Assembly (NCBI RefSeq): GCF_000252855.1
Contig: NC_017045.1
Span: 1,612,001-1,676,000 of the forward strand
Direction: 5' to 3'
Length of the DNA: 64,000 bases
Origin: Riemerella anatipestifer ATCC 11845 = DSM 15868
Lineage (GTDB): Bacteria; Bacteroidota; Bacteroidia; Flavobacteriales; Weeksellaceae
Shown here: positions 54,178 through 63,453 of the stretch, one piece after another
How positions within the stretch are numbered: position 1 is the first letter of the stretch
How the letters are laid out: every line of letters starts with the position of its first letter
Program-made: the position numbers and the translations under genes
The notes under the pieces: generated by a model
Database searches by the model: none
Told to the model about the DNA's origin: nothing
The model's input: only the letters and a program-made list of their open reading frames with translations

Positions 54178-55785
54178 TTAGTGTGCAATGCTTGAGAAAA
54201 AATCGTTACCCTTATCATCGGTAATGATAAATGCAGGGAAGTTTTCTATTTCTATTTTTCTCACAGCTTCCATACCTAACTCAGGGAAATCTACCACTTC
54301 CACAGATTTAATATTCTCTTTGGCAAGTATTGCTGCAGGACCGCCAATAGAGCCTAGATAGAACCCGCCGTATTTAGCACAAGCATCGGTTACCTCTTTA
54401 CTTCTGTTACCTTTAGCCAGCATAATCATACTTCCGCCATGTTTTTGGAATTCGTCTACATAAGGGTCCATTCTTCCTGCGGTTGTTGGTCCGAAACTTC
54501 CTGATGGCATTCCCTCTGGAGTTTTAGCTGGTCCAGCGTAGTAGATAGGGTGATTTTTAAAGTACTCTGGCATTGGCTGACCTGAATCTAAAAGCTCTTT
54601 TATTTTAGCATGTGCAATGTCTCTAGCAACAATAAGAGTTCCTTTAAGTTTTAATCTTGTTTTGATAGGATATTTAGAAAGCTCAGCTAGGATTTCGTTC
54701 ATTGGACGGTTAAGGTCAATTTCTACTGGAGCTTCTAGATGAGGTGGTGTTTCTGGTAAGAATTTTTTTGGATTTTCTTCCAATTGTTCCAAAAAGATAC
54801 CATCTTTAGTGATTTTTCCTTTTATGTTTCGGTCTGCAGAACAGGATACCCCCATGCCTACAGGGCAACTTGCTGCGTGGCGAGGTAAACGGATTACTCT
54901 TACATCATGTGTAAGGTATTTTCCACCAAATTGAGCTCCAATAGCACTTTTCTGACAAATTTCTTGTACTTTCTTTTCCCATTCTAAATCTCTAAAGGCT
55001 TGTCCACCTATATTGCCTTCCGTTGGGAGATTGTCATAATAACCCGCACTAGCTTTCTTTACAGCGGCTAAATTAGCTTCCGCTGAAGTTCCACCAATAA
55101 CAAGAGCTAAATGATACGGCGGACAGGCAGCAGTTCCTAAATCCATGATTTTTTCCTTAACAAAAGCCTCTAAATTTTTCTCATTAAGTAGCGATTTGGT
55201 TTTTTGATAAAGGAAAGTCTTGTTGGCAGAACCGCCTCCTTTTGCTAAGAATAAGAAATGATATTCGCTGCCCTTGTTGGCATAAATATCAATTTGTGCA
55301 GGAAGGTTAGAGCCAGAGTTCTTCTCCTCAAACATTGTTAAAGGAACAATCTGCGAATATCTTAAATTTTTAGATTGATAAGTGTTGTAAATCCCTTTGC
55401 TTATCCATTCGGCATCATTTACACCAGTATAAACATTTTCTCCCTTTTTTGCAACGCATATTGCTGTACCTGTATCTTGGCAAGATGGTAAAGCTCCTTC
55501 CACGGCGACAGCTGCATTTTGAAGGAGATTGTATGCCACAAAGCGGTCGTTATCGGTAGCTTCGGGGTCATCAATAATGTTTTTTAATTTCTGTAAATGG
55601 GTAGGTCGTAGCATAAAAGAAACATCTGCTAAAGCATTTTCTGCTAAGAGTTCTAGACCTTTAGAATCTACGCTTAAAATTTCTCTATCACCTAATTTCT
55701 CCACTTTTACATACTCGGAAGTAAGTTTTTTATAAGGTGTATCGTCTTTTAGGATAGGGAAGGGTTCTTGGTAATGAAATTCCAT
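54178..55785 (-). CDS. fumA: fumarate hydratase, class I
   Basis: This 535-aa class I fumarase uses a [4Fe-4S] cluster to interconvert fumarate and malate in the TCA cycle. The cluster cysteines are in [10 protein letters not shown] near 100, GTAACPPYH near 220 and [16 protein letters not shown] near 310. The C-terminal beta domain starts near 345 with [11 protein letters not shown]. The N- and C-domains are in one chain as in E. coli FumA. Oxygen-sensitive. Monocistronic. Confidence 0.95.
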   Translation of the reverse strand: MEFHYQEPFPILKDDTPYKKLTSEYVKVEKLGDREILSVDSKGLELLAENALADVSFMLRPTHLQKLKNIIDDPEATDNDRFVAYNLLQNAAVAVEGALPSCQDTGTAICVAKKGENVYTGVNDAEWISKGIYNTYQSKNLRYSQIVPLTMFEEKNSGSNLPAQIDIYANKGSEYHFLFLAKGGGSANKTFLYQKTKSLLNEKNLEAFVKEKIMDLGTAACPPYHLALVIGGTSAEANLAAVKKASAGYYDNLPTEGNIGGQAFRDLEWEKKVQEICQKSAIGAQFGGKYLTHDVRVIRLPRHAASCPVGMGVSCSADRNIKGKITKDGIFLEQLEENPKKFLPETPPHLEAPVEIDLNRPMNEILAELSKYPIKTRLKLKGTLIVARDIAHAKIKELLDSGQPMPEYFKNHPIYYAGPAKTPEGMPSGSFGPTTAGRMDPYVDEFQKHGGSMIMLAKGNRSKEVTDACAKYGGFYLGSIGGPAAILAKENIKSVEVVDFPELGMEAVRKIEIENFPAFIITDDKGNDFFSSIAH

Positions 55786-55915
55786 TATTATATTTTTTAG
55801 CTGTTATACAATTTTCCGTAAAAATAAAAATAGCCGTGGTTTTAACGAAAAAATAAGGATATGATTTCTTCCTTTTTTGGTGTGAAAAATAGAAATTTAT
55901 ATTGGTTCTAAATAA

Positions 55916-56245
55916 TTATTTCCTTAGACTTTTCGAACTTCTAAAACTCGCTAGTAAGAAATAGGCTACAAAAACAATAGAAAACCTAAGTACAGAAGGT
56001 ATTGCAATCATAGGATTAAAGAATAGAAATCCTATCCCTAAAAGTAATCCGATGCCGATAAACGAAATCCCTAGTTTTTTTTGCAAGCTATAGTCTGGAC
56101 GGTCTAGAAAGAATGCCATGCCCCATGCTAATCCGAATGCGAAGCCATAATATAATGCTACGGCAGGCTCTTGTCCGTTAATAAACTTGTTGCTTAGAAA
56201 ACTGATGGAGGTAATTACAATAGCGTATAAAATTGCTTTTTTCAT
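55916..56245 (-). CDS. small hypothetical membrane protein
   Basis: The 109-aa protein has three to four hydrophobic helices (about 4-20, 28-45, 57-78, 83-100) and a basic C-terminus. No family is recognised. It follows the pepT terminator on the same strand and lies 130 bases before the fum start. No promoter motif was found. Coding quality looks real because hydrophobic helices are well formed. Confidence 0.55.
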   Translation of the reverse strand: MKKAILYAIVITSISFLSNKFINGQEPAVALYYGFAFGLAWGMAFFLDRPDYSLQKKLGISFIGIGLLLGIGFLFFNPMIAIPSVLRFSIVFVAYFLLASFRSSKSLRK

Positions 56246-56273
56246 TATATCAAATCATTAAAACTTAATAAAA

Positions 56274-56301
56274 TCTCTCCTTTTTTAAAAGAAAGGAGAG
56301 A
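56274..56301 (-). terminator. intrinsic terminator after pepT
   Basis: TCTCTCCTTT (56274-56283) pairs with AAAGGAGAGA (56292-56301) around an 8-base loop; T-rich on the minus strand side. Confidence 0.78.
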
Positions 56302-56324
56302 TGTAATTGGTCTTTGATTAAAGA

Positions 56325-57584
56325 TTATTTTTCAGCTACTAGTTGGGCGATGTTTAGTATCACTTTAGTGGCTTTCTCCATACTTTCTAAAGGAACATAC
56401 TCGTAAGGTCCGTGGAAGTTGAGCCCTCCCGCAAAAATATTAGGACAAGGTAATCCCATATAAGAAAGCTGAGCACCGTCTGTGCCACCTCTTATCGCTT
56501 TTATTTTTGGCTCTATATTAGCTATTTTCATTGCTTCTTCCGCAAAATCTATGATGTGCATTTTTCCTTCAAATTGTTGTTTCATGTTGCGGTATTGCTC
56601 TTTAATTTCTATTTCTGCTACTCCTTCTCCATATTGAGCATTAAATTCTTTAACCTTCTCTAGCATGAATGACTTTCTAGCTTCAAACTTCTCTGCATCG
56701 TGGTCTCTAATGATGTATTGTAGCTTAGCTTCAGAAACATCAGCATTTACTTCTAGTAAGTGATAAAAACCTTCAAAACCTCTGGTGGTAGAAGGAGTTT
56801 CGTTAGACGGAAGACGGTTTATGAAATCTGCAGCTAAAAGTCCAGCGTTTACCATTTTACCATAAGAATATCCTGGGTGAACACTTAAACCGTGTATTTT
56901 AACAACAGCACCAGCAGCATTAAAGTTTTCATATTCTAGTTCGCCCACTTCACCGCCGTCCATAGTATATGCCCATTCTGCACCAAATTTTTCTACATTG
57001 AATTTGTGAGCACCTCGTCCAATCTCTTCATCAGGATTAAAGCCTACGGATATTCTACCGTGCTTAATTTCAGGGTGAGCTATAAGATACTCGGCTGCCG
57101 TTACGATTTCTGCAATACCAGCTTTGTCGTCCGCAGAAAGTAGGGTAGTGCCGTCTGTAGTGATGAGGGTTTGACCAATATAATCTTTAAGGCTTTCAAA
57201 TTTAGAAGAAGAAAGGGTAAAGCCTGTTTCTTGGTTTAGCACTAAATCTCCACCGTCGTAGTTTTTCCATATTTGAGGATTAACGCCTTTACCATTAAAG
57301 TCTGGTGTGGAATCATAGTGTGCAATAAATCCTATTTGAGGTACTTCTTTATCGTCTAAATTAGAAGGGATAAAGCCAAATACATAGCCGTGTTCATCAA
57401 TGGAAACATCTTCTAATCCTAGTTCTTTAAGCTCGTTGAAGAGTAAATTCGCCATATCCCATTGTTGAGGTGTAGATGGTGTAGTTTCACTTTCAGGGTC
57501 GCTAGTAGAGTATATTTTAACATAGGTTAAAAATCTTGCGAGGAGTTTATCTTTCCATTCTTGGGTAAAATCTATGTTTATCAT
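56325..57584 (-). CDS. pepT: peptidase T (tripeptidase, M20B)
   Basis: PepT releases the N-terminal residue from tripeptides and uses two zinc ions. The 419-aa protein has the metal motifs AHYDSTPDF near 87, LLSADDKAGI near 145, NPDEEIGRGAHKF near 180 and DGGEVGELEYENF, plus RGGTDGAQLS near 375. Length is normal for the family. Single-gene transcript with a -7 element at 57602. Confidence 0.96.
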   Translation of the reverse strand: MINIDFTQEWKDKLLARFLTYVKIYSTSDPESETTPSTPQQWDMANLLFNELKELGLEDVSIDEHGYVFGFIPSNLDDKEVPQIGFIAHYDSTPDFNGKGVNPQIWKNYDGGDLVLNQETGFTLSSSKFESLKDYIGQTLITTDGTTLLSADDKAGIAEIVTAAEYLIAHPEIKHGRISVGFNPDEEIGRGAHKFNVEKFGAEWAYTMDGGEVGELEYENFNAAGAVVKIHGLSVHPGYSYGKMVNAGLLAADFINRLPSNETPSTTRGFEGFYHLLEVNADVSEAKLQYIIRDHDAEKFEARKSFMLEKVKEFNAQYGEGVAEIEIKEQYRNMKQQFEGKMHIIDFAEEAMKIANIEPKIKAIRGGTDGAQLSYMGLPCPNIFAGGLNFHGPYEYVPLESMEKATKVILNIAQLVAEK

Positions 57585-57601
57585 TTTGTATATATTTTCT
57601 A

Positions 57602-57609
57602 CAAATTTA
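57602..57609 (-). promoter_or_regulatory. -7 promoter element before pepT
   Basis: TAAATTTG on the minus strand, 17 bases before the pepT ATG. Confidence 0.55.
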
Positions 57610-57708
57610 GGATTTTAAAATAAAGTAGGAGTTGTACTTGTTAGGTTTTAGAAAAAAGGTTAAATTGATTTTAAGGTTAAATTGTTGTACATCAATTAAT
57701 TTTGGTTT

Positions 57709-57740
57709 TTGTGGCTTTTAAAAAGTTTTTGTTATATTTG
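57709..57740 (+). promoter_or_regulatory. Bacteroidota-type promoter of the HMG-CoA lyase gene
   Basis: TTG at 57709-57711, 21 bases, then TATATTTG at 57733-57740; the ATG lies 27 bases later. Confidence 0.68.
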
Positions 57741-57767
57741 AAACCAAAGTTTATAAAACATTAACCA

Positions 57768-58616
57768 ATGTTTCTAACAGAATGTCCGCGTGATGCCATG
57801 CAAGGTTGGAGTGAGTTTATTCCAACAGATACAAAAATCAATTACCTTAATAGTTTAATGGAGGTAGGGTTTGATGTATTGGATTGTGGTAGCTTTGTTT
57901 CTCCTAAAGCCATTCCGCAAATGGCAGACTCTGGGGAAGTGTTGGATAATATAGATAAATCTTTATCAGATACTAAACTCTCCGTTATTGTAGCCAACAT
58001 AACAGGTGCAGAAAAGGCACTTTCTCATGCCAATGTAGACATTTTGGGATTTCCTTTTTCTATATCCGAAACCTTTCAGTTTAGAAACACCAACAAAGAT
58101 CAAGAAGAAGCATTCAATCAGGTAAAAACCATTTTAGAAATGGTAAAGTCTGAGAAAAAAACACTTAACCTCTACTTTTCTATGGCATTTGGTAATCCAT
58201 ACGGAGAAGATTGGAAATGGGAAGATGTTGCCTTTTGGGCGAACCGATTTTCGGAAATAGGAGTCAGAAATATATTACTTTCAGATACTACAGGGGTAGC
58301 CACTGCGGAAAGTATAGCTCTTTTATTTGATAAAATTCCTGCTAATCATCCTGATATTAGTTTTGGTGCTCATTTTCATAACAGGTATGAAGATTCTTAC
58401 ATTAAACTAAAGGCTGCGTATGATAAAGGCTGTAGACGATTTGATTCAGCTATAAAAGGGATAGGCGGTTGCCCAATGGCTAAAGATGACCTTGTGGGGA
58501 ATATGCCTACGGAACAGCTTTTCAACTTTATGAATTTAGAAAAGATAGAGATTAAGCAGAATATGCTCCATTTTGAATCCGCATGGAATATTGCCAAATC
58601 TATTTTCCATTTTTAA
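57768..58616 (+). CDS. hydroxymethylglutaryl-CoA lyase
   Basis: The 282-aa TIM-barrel enzyme cleaves HMG-CoA to acetyl-CoA and acetoacetate at the end of leucine breakdown. It has the DRE-TIM metal and base residues in TECPRDAMQGW near 4-14, LDCGSFVSPKAIPQMAD, the HFHNRY metal histidines near 205 and GIGGCPMAKD with the active Cys near 240. The family's DGLQN is replaced by DAMQG, as is common in Bacteroidota. No other leucine-pathway genes lie nearby. Confidence 0.93.
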   Translation: MFLTECPRDAMQGWSEFIPTDTKINYLNSLMEVGFDVLDCGSFVSPKAIPQMADSGEVLDNIDKSLSDTKLSVIVANITGAEKALSHANVDILGFPFSISETFQFRNTNKDQEEAFNQVKTILEMVKSEKKTLNLYFSMAFGNPYGEDWKWEDVAFWANRFSEIGVRNILLSDTTGVATAESIALLFDKIPANHPDISFGAHFHNRYEDSYIKLKAAYDKGCRRFDSAIKGIGGCPMAKDDLVGNMPTEQLFNFMNLEKIEIKQNMLHFESAWNIAKSIFHF

Positions 58617-58677
58617 ACGTCAATCCGTTTTTATCAAATAGAATTTGATTTTACCTCAAAATTAAAATTAAAAAAGT

Positions 58678-58685
58678 TATTTTTG
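58678..58685 (+). promoter_or_regulatory. -7 promoter element before glyS
   Basis: TATTTTTG, 19 bases before the ATG at 58705. Confidence 0.55.
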
Positions 58686-58704
58686 CAGGTATATTCTAAA
58701 TATT

Positions 58705-60246
58705 ATGGCTAAGCAAGAAGACGATTTTAAGAAAGTGGTATCCCACGCTAAAGAATATGGGTTTATATTTCCGTCTAGTGAAATATACGACGGACTATCT
58801 GCTGTTTATGATTATGGGCAAAATGGTGCCGAACTAAAAAATAATATTAAGCAATATTGGTGGAAAGCCATGACGCAGCTTAATGAAAATATCGTTGGGT
58901 TAGACTCTGCTATTCTAATGCACCCTACCACATGGAAGGCTTCTGGACATGTGGACGCCTTCAACGACCCTTTGATAGATAACAAAGATTCCAAAAAAAG
59001 ATTTAGAGCCGATGTGCTTATAGAGGACTATTGTGCAAAACTAGAAGACAAAGCTCAGAAAGAAATAGCTAAAGCCCAAAAAAGATTTGGTGCTGATTTT
59101 GACGAGGAACAATTTGTAAATACCAACCCTAGAGTTCTAGAGTATAGAGAAAGGCAAAAAAGCATTCTTACTAGAATGGCTAAATCTCTTGATAATAATG
59201 ATTTAGCTGATGTTAAAGCCCTTATAGAAGAGCTAGAAATAGCAGACCCTGATACAGGCTCTAAAAACTGGACAGAAGTAAGACAGTTTAACCTAATGTT
59301 TGGGACTAAACTAGGTGCTTCCGCGGAAAACGCCATGGAGCTTTACCTAAGACCAGAAACAGCACAAGGCATTTTCGTAAACTTCTCTAATGTACAGAAA
59401 ACTTCTAGACATAAGCTACCTTTTGGGATTGCTCAAATAGGAAAGGCGTTCAGAAATGAAATTGTAGCGAGACAATTTATCTTCCGTATGAGAGAGTTTG
59501 AACAAATGGAAATGCAGTTTTTTGTAGCTCCAGGTACGGAATTGTCATTCTACGAAGAATGGAAACAAAAACGACTTAACTGGCACTTGGCACTTGGATT
59601 AGGTACGGAAAATTATAAGTTCCACGACCACGAAAAACTAGCCCATTATGCTAACGCAGCAGCGGATATAGAGTTTAAATTCCCATTCGGATTTAAAGAG
59701 TTAGAAGGTATCCACTCAAGAACAGACTTTGACCTTACAGCACACGAGAAATTCTCAGGTAGAAAGCTACAATATTTTGACCCAGAAAGAGGTGAAAGCT
59801 ATGTGCCTTATGTGGTAGAAACTTCTGTAGGATTAGACAGAATGTTCCTAGCGGTGTTCTCTAGCTCTCTTAAAGAGGAGGCTTTAGAAGATGGCTCTAC
59901 AAGAACGGTGTTGTCTTTACCTCCAGCCCTAGCTCCTGTAAAAGCGGCTATTTTGCCATTGGTTAAAAAAGACGGGTTGCCTGAATTTGCAGAAAAAATC
60001 TTCAACGAATTAAAGTACGACTTTAATGTTATCTTTGAAGAAAAAGATAGTATTGGTAAGCGTTACAGAAGACAGGATGCTATAGGTACGCCTTTCTGTA
60101 TTACTGTAGACCATGATTCACTTAATGATAATACAGTAACTCTTAGAGAAAGAGATACAATGAAACAAGAAAGAGTTTCCGTAGAAGACTTAAGAAAAAT
60201 TATAGATGATAAAGTAAACTTTAGAACACTTTTATCTAAAATTTAA
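58705..60246 (+). CDS. glyS: glycine--tRNA ligase (class II, alpha-2 type)
   Basis: The 513-aa protein charges tRNA-Gly. Class II motifs are seen: motif 1 near WKASGHVDAFNDP, motif 2 near FRNEIVARQFIFRMREFEQME (about 252-272; key block FRNEI) and motif 3 ETSVGLDRMFLAV near 375. The C-terminal anticodon domain follows from about 405. An insertion with KALIEELEIADPDTGSKNW is present as usual in this subtype. This is the single-chain dimeric form, not the alpha2beta2 enzyme of proteobacteria. Confidence 0.97.
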   Translation: MAKQEDDFKKVVSHAKEYGFIFPSSEIYDGLSAVYDYGQNGAELKNNIKQYWWKAMTQLNENIVGLDSAILMHPTTWKASGHVDAFNDPLIDNKDSKKRFRADVLIEDYCAKLEDKAQKEIAKAQKRFGADFDEEQFVNTNPRVLEYRERQKSILTRMAKSLDNNDLADVKALIEELEIADPDTGSKNWTEVRQFNLMFGTKLGASAENAMELYLRPETAQGIFVNFSNVQKTSRHKLPFGIAQIGKAFRNEIVARQFIFRMREFEQMEMQFFVAPGTELSFYEEWKQKRLNWHLALGLGTENYKFHDHEKLAHYANAAADIEFKFPFGFKELEGIHSRTDFDLTAHEKFSGRKLQYFDPERGESYVPYVVETSVGLDRMFLAVFSSSLKEEALEDGSTRTVLSLPPALAPVKAAILPLVKKDGLPEFAEKIFNELKYDFNVIFEEKDSIGKRYRRQDAIGTPFCITVDHDSLNDNTVTLRERDTMKQERVSVEDLRKIIDDKVNFRTLLSKI

Positions 60247-60266
60247 AATAAATAATTTTTGCAGAG

Positions 60267-60300
60267 AAGCCTTGCCTAAATAATTAGGCAAGGCTTTTTT
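60267..60300 (+). terminator. intrinsic terminator after glyS
   Basis: A perfect 13-pair stem (60267-60279 with 60284-60296), 4-base loop and T-run to 60300. Confidence 0.92.
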
Positions 60301-60318
60301 GTTGTAAACTTAATTTAC

Positions 60319-60326
60319 TACCTTTG
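60319..60326 (+). promoter_or_regulatory. -7 promoter element before sufS
   Basis: TACCTTTG, 28 bases before the ATG; a TTG 17 bases upstream (60299-60301) overlaps the terminator T-run. Confidence 0.55.
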
Positions 60327-60354
60327 AACTTTAATTTAATCTAAATTAGTTAAA

Positions 60355-61575
60355 ATGCTAGACATTAAATATATAAGAAGTCAATTTCCTATTTTATCTC
60401 AAAAAGTTAATGGTAAAAATTTAGTTTATTTAGATAACGGAGCATCTTCGCAAAAGCCTATTTCTGTTCTACAGGCTTGGGAAAATTACTACAAAGAAAT
60501 CAATGCCAATGTACATAGAGGTATACATACTTTAAGCCAATTGGCAACCGAAGCAATGGAAGACGCTCGTAAAAAAGTTCAAACTTTCATCAATGCCAAG
60601 CACGATTATGAAGTTATTTTTACTAGAGGAACTACGGAGTCCATCAACTTAGTCGCTTACGCACTTACACCTCATATCAAGCAAGGTGATGAAATCATTA
60701 TTTCCTACCTAGAACACCATTCTAACATTGTGCCTTGGCAGATGCTGTGTCAAAGAACAGGGGCAATACTAAAGGTAATTCCTATAGATGAAAATGGCAT
60801 ACTACAAATAGAAGTTTTAGACGAATGGCTTTCTGAAAAAACAAAATTAGTATCGGTAAATCAAGTATCCAATGCCTTGGGAGTTATCAATCCAATAGAG
60901 GGAATTATAGCAAAAACGAGACGATTATCAGACGCTTTAATATTGATAGACGGAGCACAATCAGTGCCACATTTTAAAATAGATGTTCAAAAATTAGACT
61001 GTGATTTTTTCGTGTTTTCAGGACACAAAATGTACGCTCCTATGGGAACGGGTATTCTTTATGGTAAGGAAAAAGCTCTTAACTCTCTAGCTCCATTTCA
61101 CGGCGGCGGTGAGATGATAGCAACTTGTTCCTTTGAAGAAACTACCTATGCCGAACTTCCGTTTAGGTTTGAAGCGGGCACGCCCAATGTAGGAGGTAAT
61201 ATTGCCCTAGGAGCTGCTGTAGATTTTATGACGACAATAGGTCATGACAATATACAAAATCACGAAAACCAACTGATGCAATACGCTCAAAACCAACTAA
61301 AACAAATGGAAGACGTACATATCTATGCAGAAAAAGCGCCTAGAGTTGGTGCTATTTCTTTCAATCTTGATGGTGTGGGTATAGCTTCTGATGTAGGTAT
61401 GATTTTGGATAAAATGGGCATAGCTGTAAGAACGGGACACCATTGTACACAGCCTATTATGAAGTTTTTTGATATAGCGGGTACAGTAAGAGCTAGTTTT
61501 GCGGTTTATAATACCTTAGAAGAGATAGATATTTTTATAGAAGGATTAAAAAAAGCACAAAAGATGTTGCGTTAA
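60355..61575 (+). CDS. sufS: cysteine desulfurase SufS
   Basis: SufS is a PLP enzyme that takes sulfur from cysteine for Fe-S cluster assembly. The 406-aa protein shows LEHHSNIVPWQ near 121-131, the lysine that binds PLP in FSGHKMYAPMGTG near 220-232, and the active Cys in RTGHHCTQPIM near 360. It begins DIKYIRSQFPIL as SufS does. It is alone here, not in a sufBCDS operon, and sufE or sufU is not adjacent. The following gene is unrelated. Confidence 0.95.
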   Translation: MLDIKYIRSQFPILSQKVNGKNLVYLDNGASSQKPISVLQAWENYYKEINANVHRGIHTLSQLATEAMEDARKKVQTFINAKHDYEVIFTRGTTESINLVAYALTPHIKQGDEIIISYLEHHSNIVPWQMLCQRTGAILKVIPIDENGILQIEVLDEWLSEKTKLVSVNQVSNALGVINPIEGIIAKTRRLSDALILIDGAQSVPHFKIDVQKLDCDFFVFSGHKMYAPMGTGILYGKEKALNSLAPFHGGGEMIATCSFEETTYAELPFRFEAGTPNVGGNIALGAAVDFMTTIGHDNIQNHENQLMQYAQNQLKQMEDVHIYAEKAPRVGAISFNLDGVGIASDVGMILDKMGIAVRTGHHCTQPIMKFFDIAGTVRASFAVYNTLEEIDIFIEGLKKAQKMLR

Positions 61576-61602
61576 TTTAATAATAGTTAGCTGTAATTTT
61601 AC

Positions 61603-62559
61603 ATGAAAAAACTCTCAACTATAATTAAAGAAAAATTAGAAATTGATATAGATGAAGGAAGATTTCCTTTTAAGTATTCTTACGAACAATATTTAAAAGA
61701 TAATTCGGAGTTTAATAATTTGATGGAGACTACTAAATTATTAAATGAAGAATTCAAAAAAGATTTAGAGTTTGATATAGAATATTTTGATTTTATTATT
61801 AATAAAAACACACAGTTAGTTCTTTCCTTGAGCGAATATTTTGATAAAACAGAAAAAGCTAAAAATGATTATTCAATTGAAAGCTATTCATATAACTCTT
61901 TAAATCATTTTTGGATGGTGTTTACTGTTATAACAAATAATTATATTGCATTAAAAGAATTGTTTACAAATGGAAAAGATTATCAAGGCAAAGTATTGTT
62001 TAGAAATACTATAGAGCTGACTGAACTATGTATTGGAATTCTTGGCGATGAAGAATTTTATAATTTTTTCAAAAAAGAAAACAATGTAAATCATCCAACT
62101 AAAAATTATCAAACTCTAAAATTTGATGTAATAAAGAAAGTTTCGAATAAAATAATCACTCAAATAAAAAATCTTCCCAATAACAATATGAATAACGAAT
62201 TATGGGATGAATATTTAAAAATGAGAAATGAATATTATGATGATACATCAAAACACACTCATTCAAATTTCTTTAATTTAATGCTAAATAGTCATGTTCC
62301 TTTAAAAAATAATGAACAACTAGGTTTATCTGATTTGATAATTCATAATCTTAATGGAATAATTAGTGTAAAAACTGACGAAAATATTGATCAAGTTTTT
62401 TTGTACGATTCGATTTCTTATATGATTTTGGTAATTTTGATAATTGATAAACATAAATTAAATTTTAACAAATTAGATGTTAAAAAAGATTATCTAGCTA
62501 TTTTAACAGGGAATAATTGGGAGTTATTGAGATATAGAGAAAGGAAAAACTACACCTAA
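61603..62559 (+). CDS. AT-rich orphan, weakly DUF5677/HEPN-like
   Basis: This 318-aa protein lacks a signal peptide and has long helices, with NHFWMVFTVITNNYIALKELF and GKVLFRNTIELTELC near 105-150, a pattern (alpha-helical core with R and E at the helix start) reminiscent of DUF5677 or HEPN-type proteins. Codons are far more AT-rich than neighbours, and the protein is Asn/Lys-rich. It sits between sufS and the YkgJ gene with no partner. A defence or toxin role is a guess; I call it unrecognised. Confidence 0.6.
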   Translation: MKKLSTIIKEKLEIDIDEGRFPFKYSYEQYLKDNSEFNNLMETTKLLNEEFKKDLEFDIEYFDFIINKNTQLVLSLSEYFDKTEKAKNDYSIESYSYNSLNHFWMVFTVITNNYIALKELFTNGKDYQGKVLFRNTIELTELCIGILGDEEFYNFFKKENNVNHPTKNYQTLKFDVIKKVSNKIITQIKNLPNNNMNNELWDEYLKMRNEYYDDTSKHTHSNFFNLMLNSHVPLKNNEQLGLSDLIIHNLNGIISVKTDENIDQVFLYDSISYMILVILIIDKHKLNFNKLDVKKDYLAILTGNNWELLRYRERKNYT

Positions 62560-62643
62560 CATAGTATTTACAAAAGGCAGGATTCGGGAATAATAGAAAT
62601 TTAGTAATATTTAATTACAAAAATACTTTTCTAGAATGATAAA

Positions 62644-63129
62644 TCACTCTATTTTTTCTCGCATTTTTTCAATCCATTTAAAAGTGGCGGGGCAGATTTC
62701 TATGTTTTTAATTGTGAGATGGTTGATTTGGTAAATCTTCTTTCTGTCTGTATGGGGAAACTCTCGGCAGGCTTTGGGGCGTACTTCATAAATCATACAA
62801 GTATTATCAGAGAACAAAAACGGGCAAGGCAATTGCTGTAATACCCAATCATTATCTTCGTCTATCCTTAGATATTTTTCTTCAAACTGAGTAGGTTTTA
62901 GTTTTAAAAATTTGGAAATTCGCTCTATATCTTGTGTCGTAAAAAGAGGACCTGTGGTTTTACAACAGTTGGCACAAGACAGACAATCTATCTCATCAAA
63001 TACTTCATCGTGAATTTCTTGAGTAAGATAATCTAAATTTTTAGGTGGTTTTTTCTTAAGTTTATCCAAGAATTTTTTATGTTCTTTATGTTTCTGTTGA
63101 GCATGTTGTCTGTTAAGTTCCAAATCCAT
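62644..63129 (-). CDS. YkgJ family cysteine-cluster protein
   Basis: The 161-aa protein has the cysteine pattern of the YkgJ/Fe-S cluster family: CLSCANCC near 54-61, then LPCPFL near 102, NTCMIYEVRPKACREFPH near 110-126 and a final CPAT. These cysteines probably bind a metal or Fe-S cluster; biochemical function is not established. It is a single gene with a TAAATTTG element just upstream of its ATG. Confidence 0.9.
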   Translation of the reverse strand: MDLELNRQHAQQKHKEHKKFLDKLKKKPPKNLDYLTQEIHDEVFDEIDCLSCANCCKTTGPLFTTQDIERISKFLKLKPTQFEEKYLRIDEDNDWVLQQLPCPFLFSDNTCMIYEVRPKACREFPHTDRKKIYQINHLTIKNIEICPATFKWIEKMREKIE

Positions 63130-63133
63130 AGTG

Positions 63134-63141
63134 CAAATTTA
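63134..63141 (-). promoter_or_regulatory. -7 promoter element before the YkgJ gene
   Basis: TAAATTTG on the minus strand ends 4 bases from the ATG at 63129, so the leader is very short or the message is leaderless. Confidence 0.5.
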
Positions 63142-63258
63142 GTGAAATCTTATTGTTTGATTTTTTTGTATGGTTTATACCTTTTCAAGTTATTTAGATT
63201 TTTATATTGAATTGGTCGGATTACTAATAATAGCAGGGAATTTTTTTGGTGTTTTTAT

Positions 63259-63394
63259 TGCGTGAGGGATAGAGGCGGTATCCTTTTTCTTTTTTAGGTT
63301 CGGGATTTGGTGTTGGAGAAAAAGATATAGCCGAAAGCCCGACGGCGAGGCACTAGCTTTGGGATTGGGGAGCCGGCACGCTCTAATCATCGCA
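63259..63394 (+). ncRNA. structured RNA-like element, possibly Flavo-1 type
   Basis: This GC-richer stretch in a 324-base gap without a gene contains GAGGGATA (63264-63271), GCGGTATCC (63275-63283), an 11-pair helix with one bulge (63279-63290 with 63317-63327), then GATATAGCCGAAAGCCCGAC (63324-63343) and a GC-rich end. Short elements with this order recur between genes in Flavobacteriia in my memory, and Flavo-1 is the RNA motif name I associate with them; I cannot verify this. The rest of the gap (63142-63258) shows nothing clear. Confidence 0.45.
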
Positions 63395-63395
63395 C

Positions 63396-63435
63396 AAAAA
63401 AATACCCCTTTATTCGTGATGAGTAAAGGGGTATT
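63396..63435 (-). terminator. intrinsic terminator after katG
   Basis: A perfect 12-pair stem (63401-63412 with 63424-63435), 11-base loop, then seven Ts on the minus strand (63402-63396). Confidence 0.9.
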
Positions 63436-63453
63436 GCTGTTAAAAAAATTTTA

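Noticed and set aside
59581-59597. TGGCAC...TTGG, resembling a sigma-54 promoter
   Set aside because: It lies inside glyS coding sequence with no gene start behind it.
63202-63390. Short frames on both strands over the RNA-like element
   Set aside because: Low-complexity products with no family pattern, best explained by the structured element.
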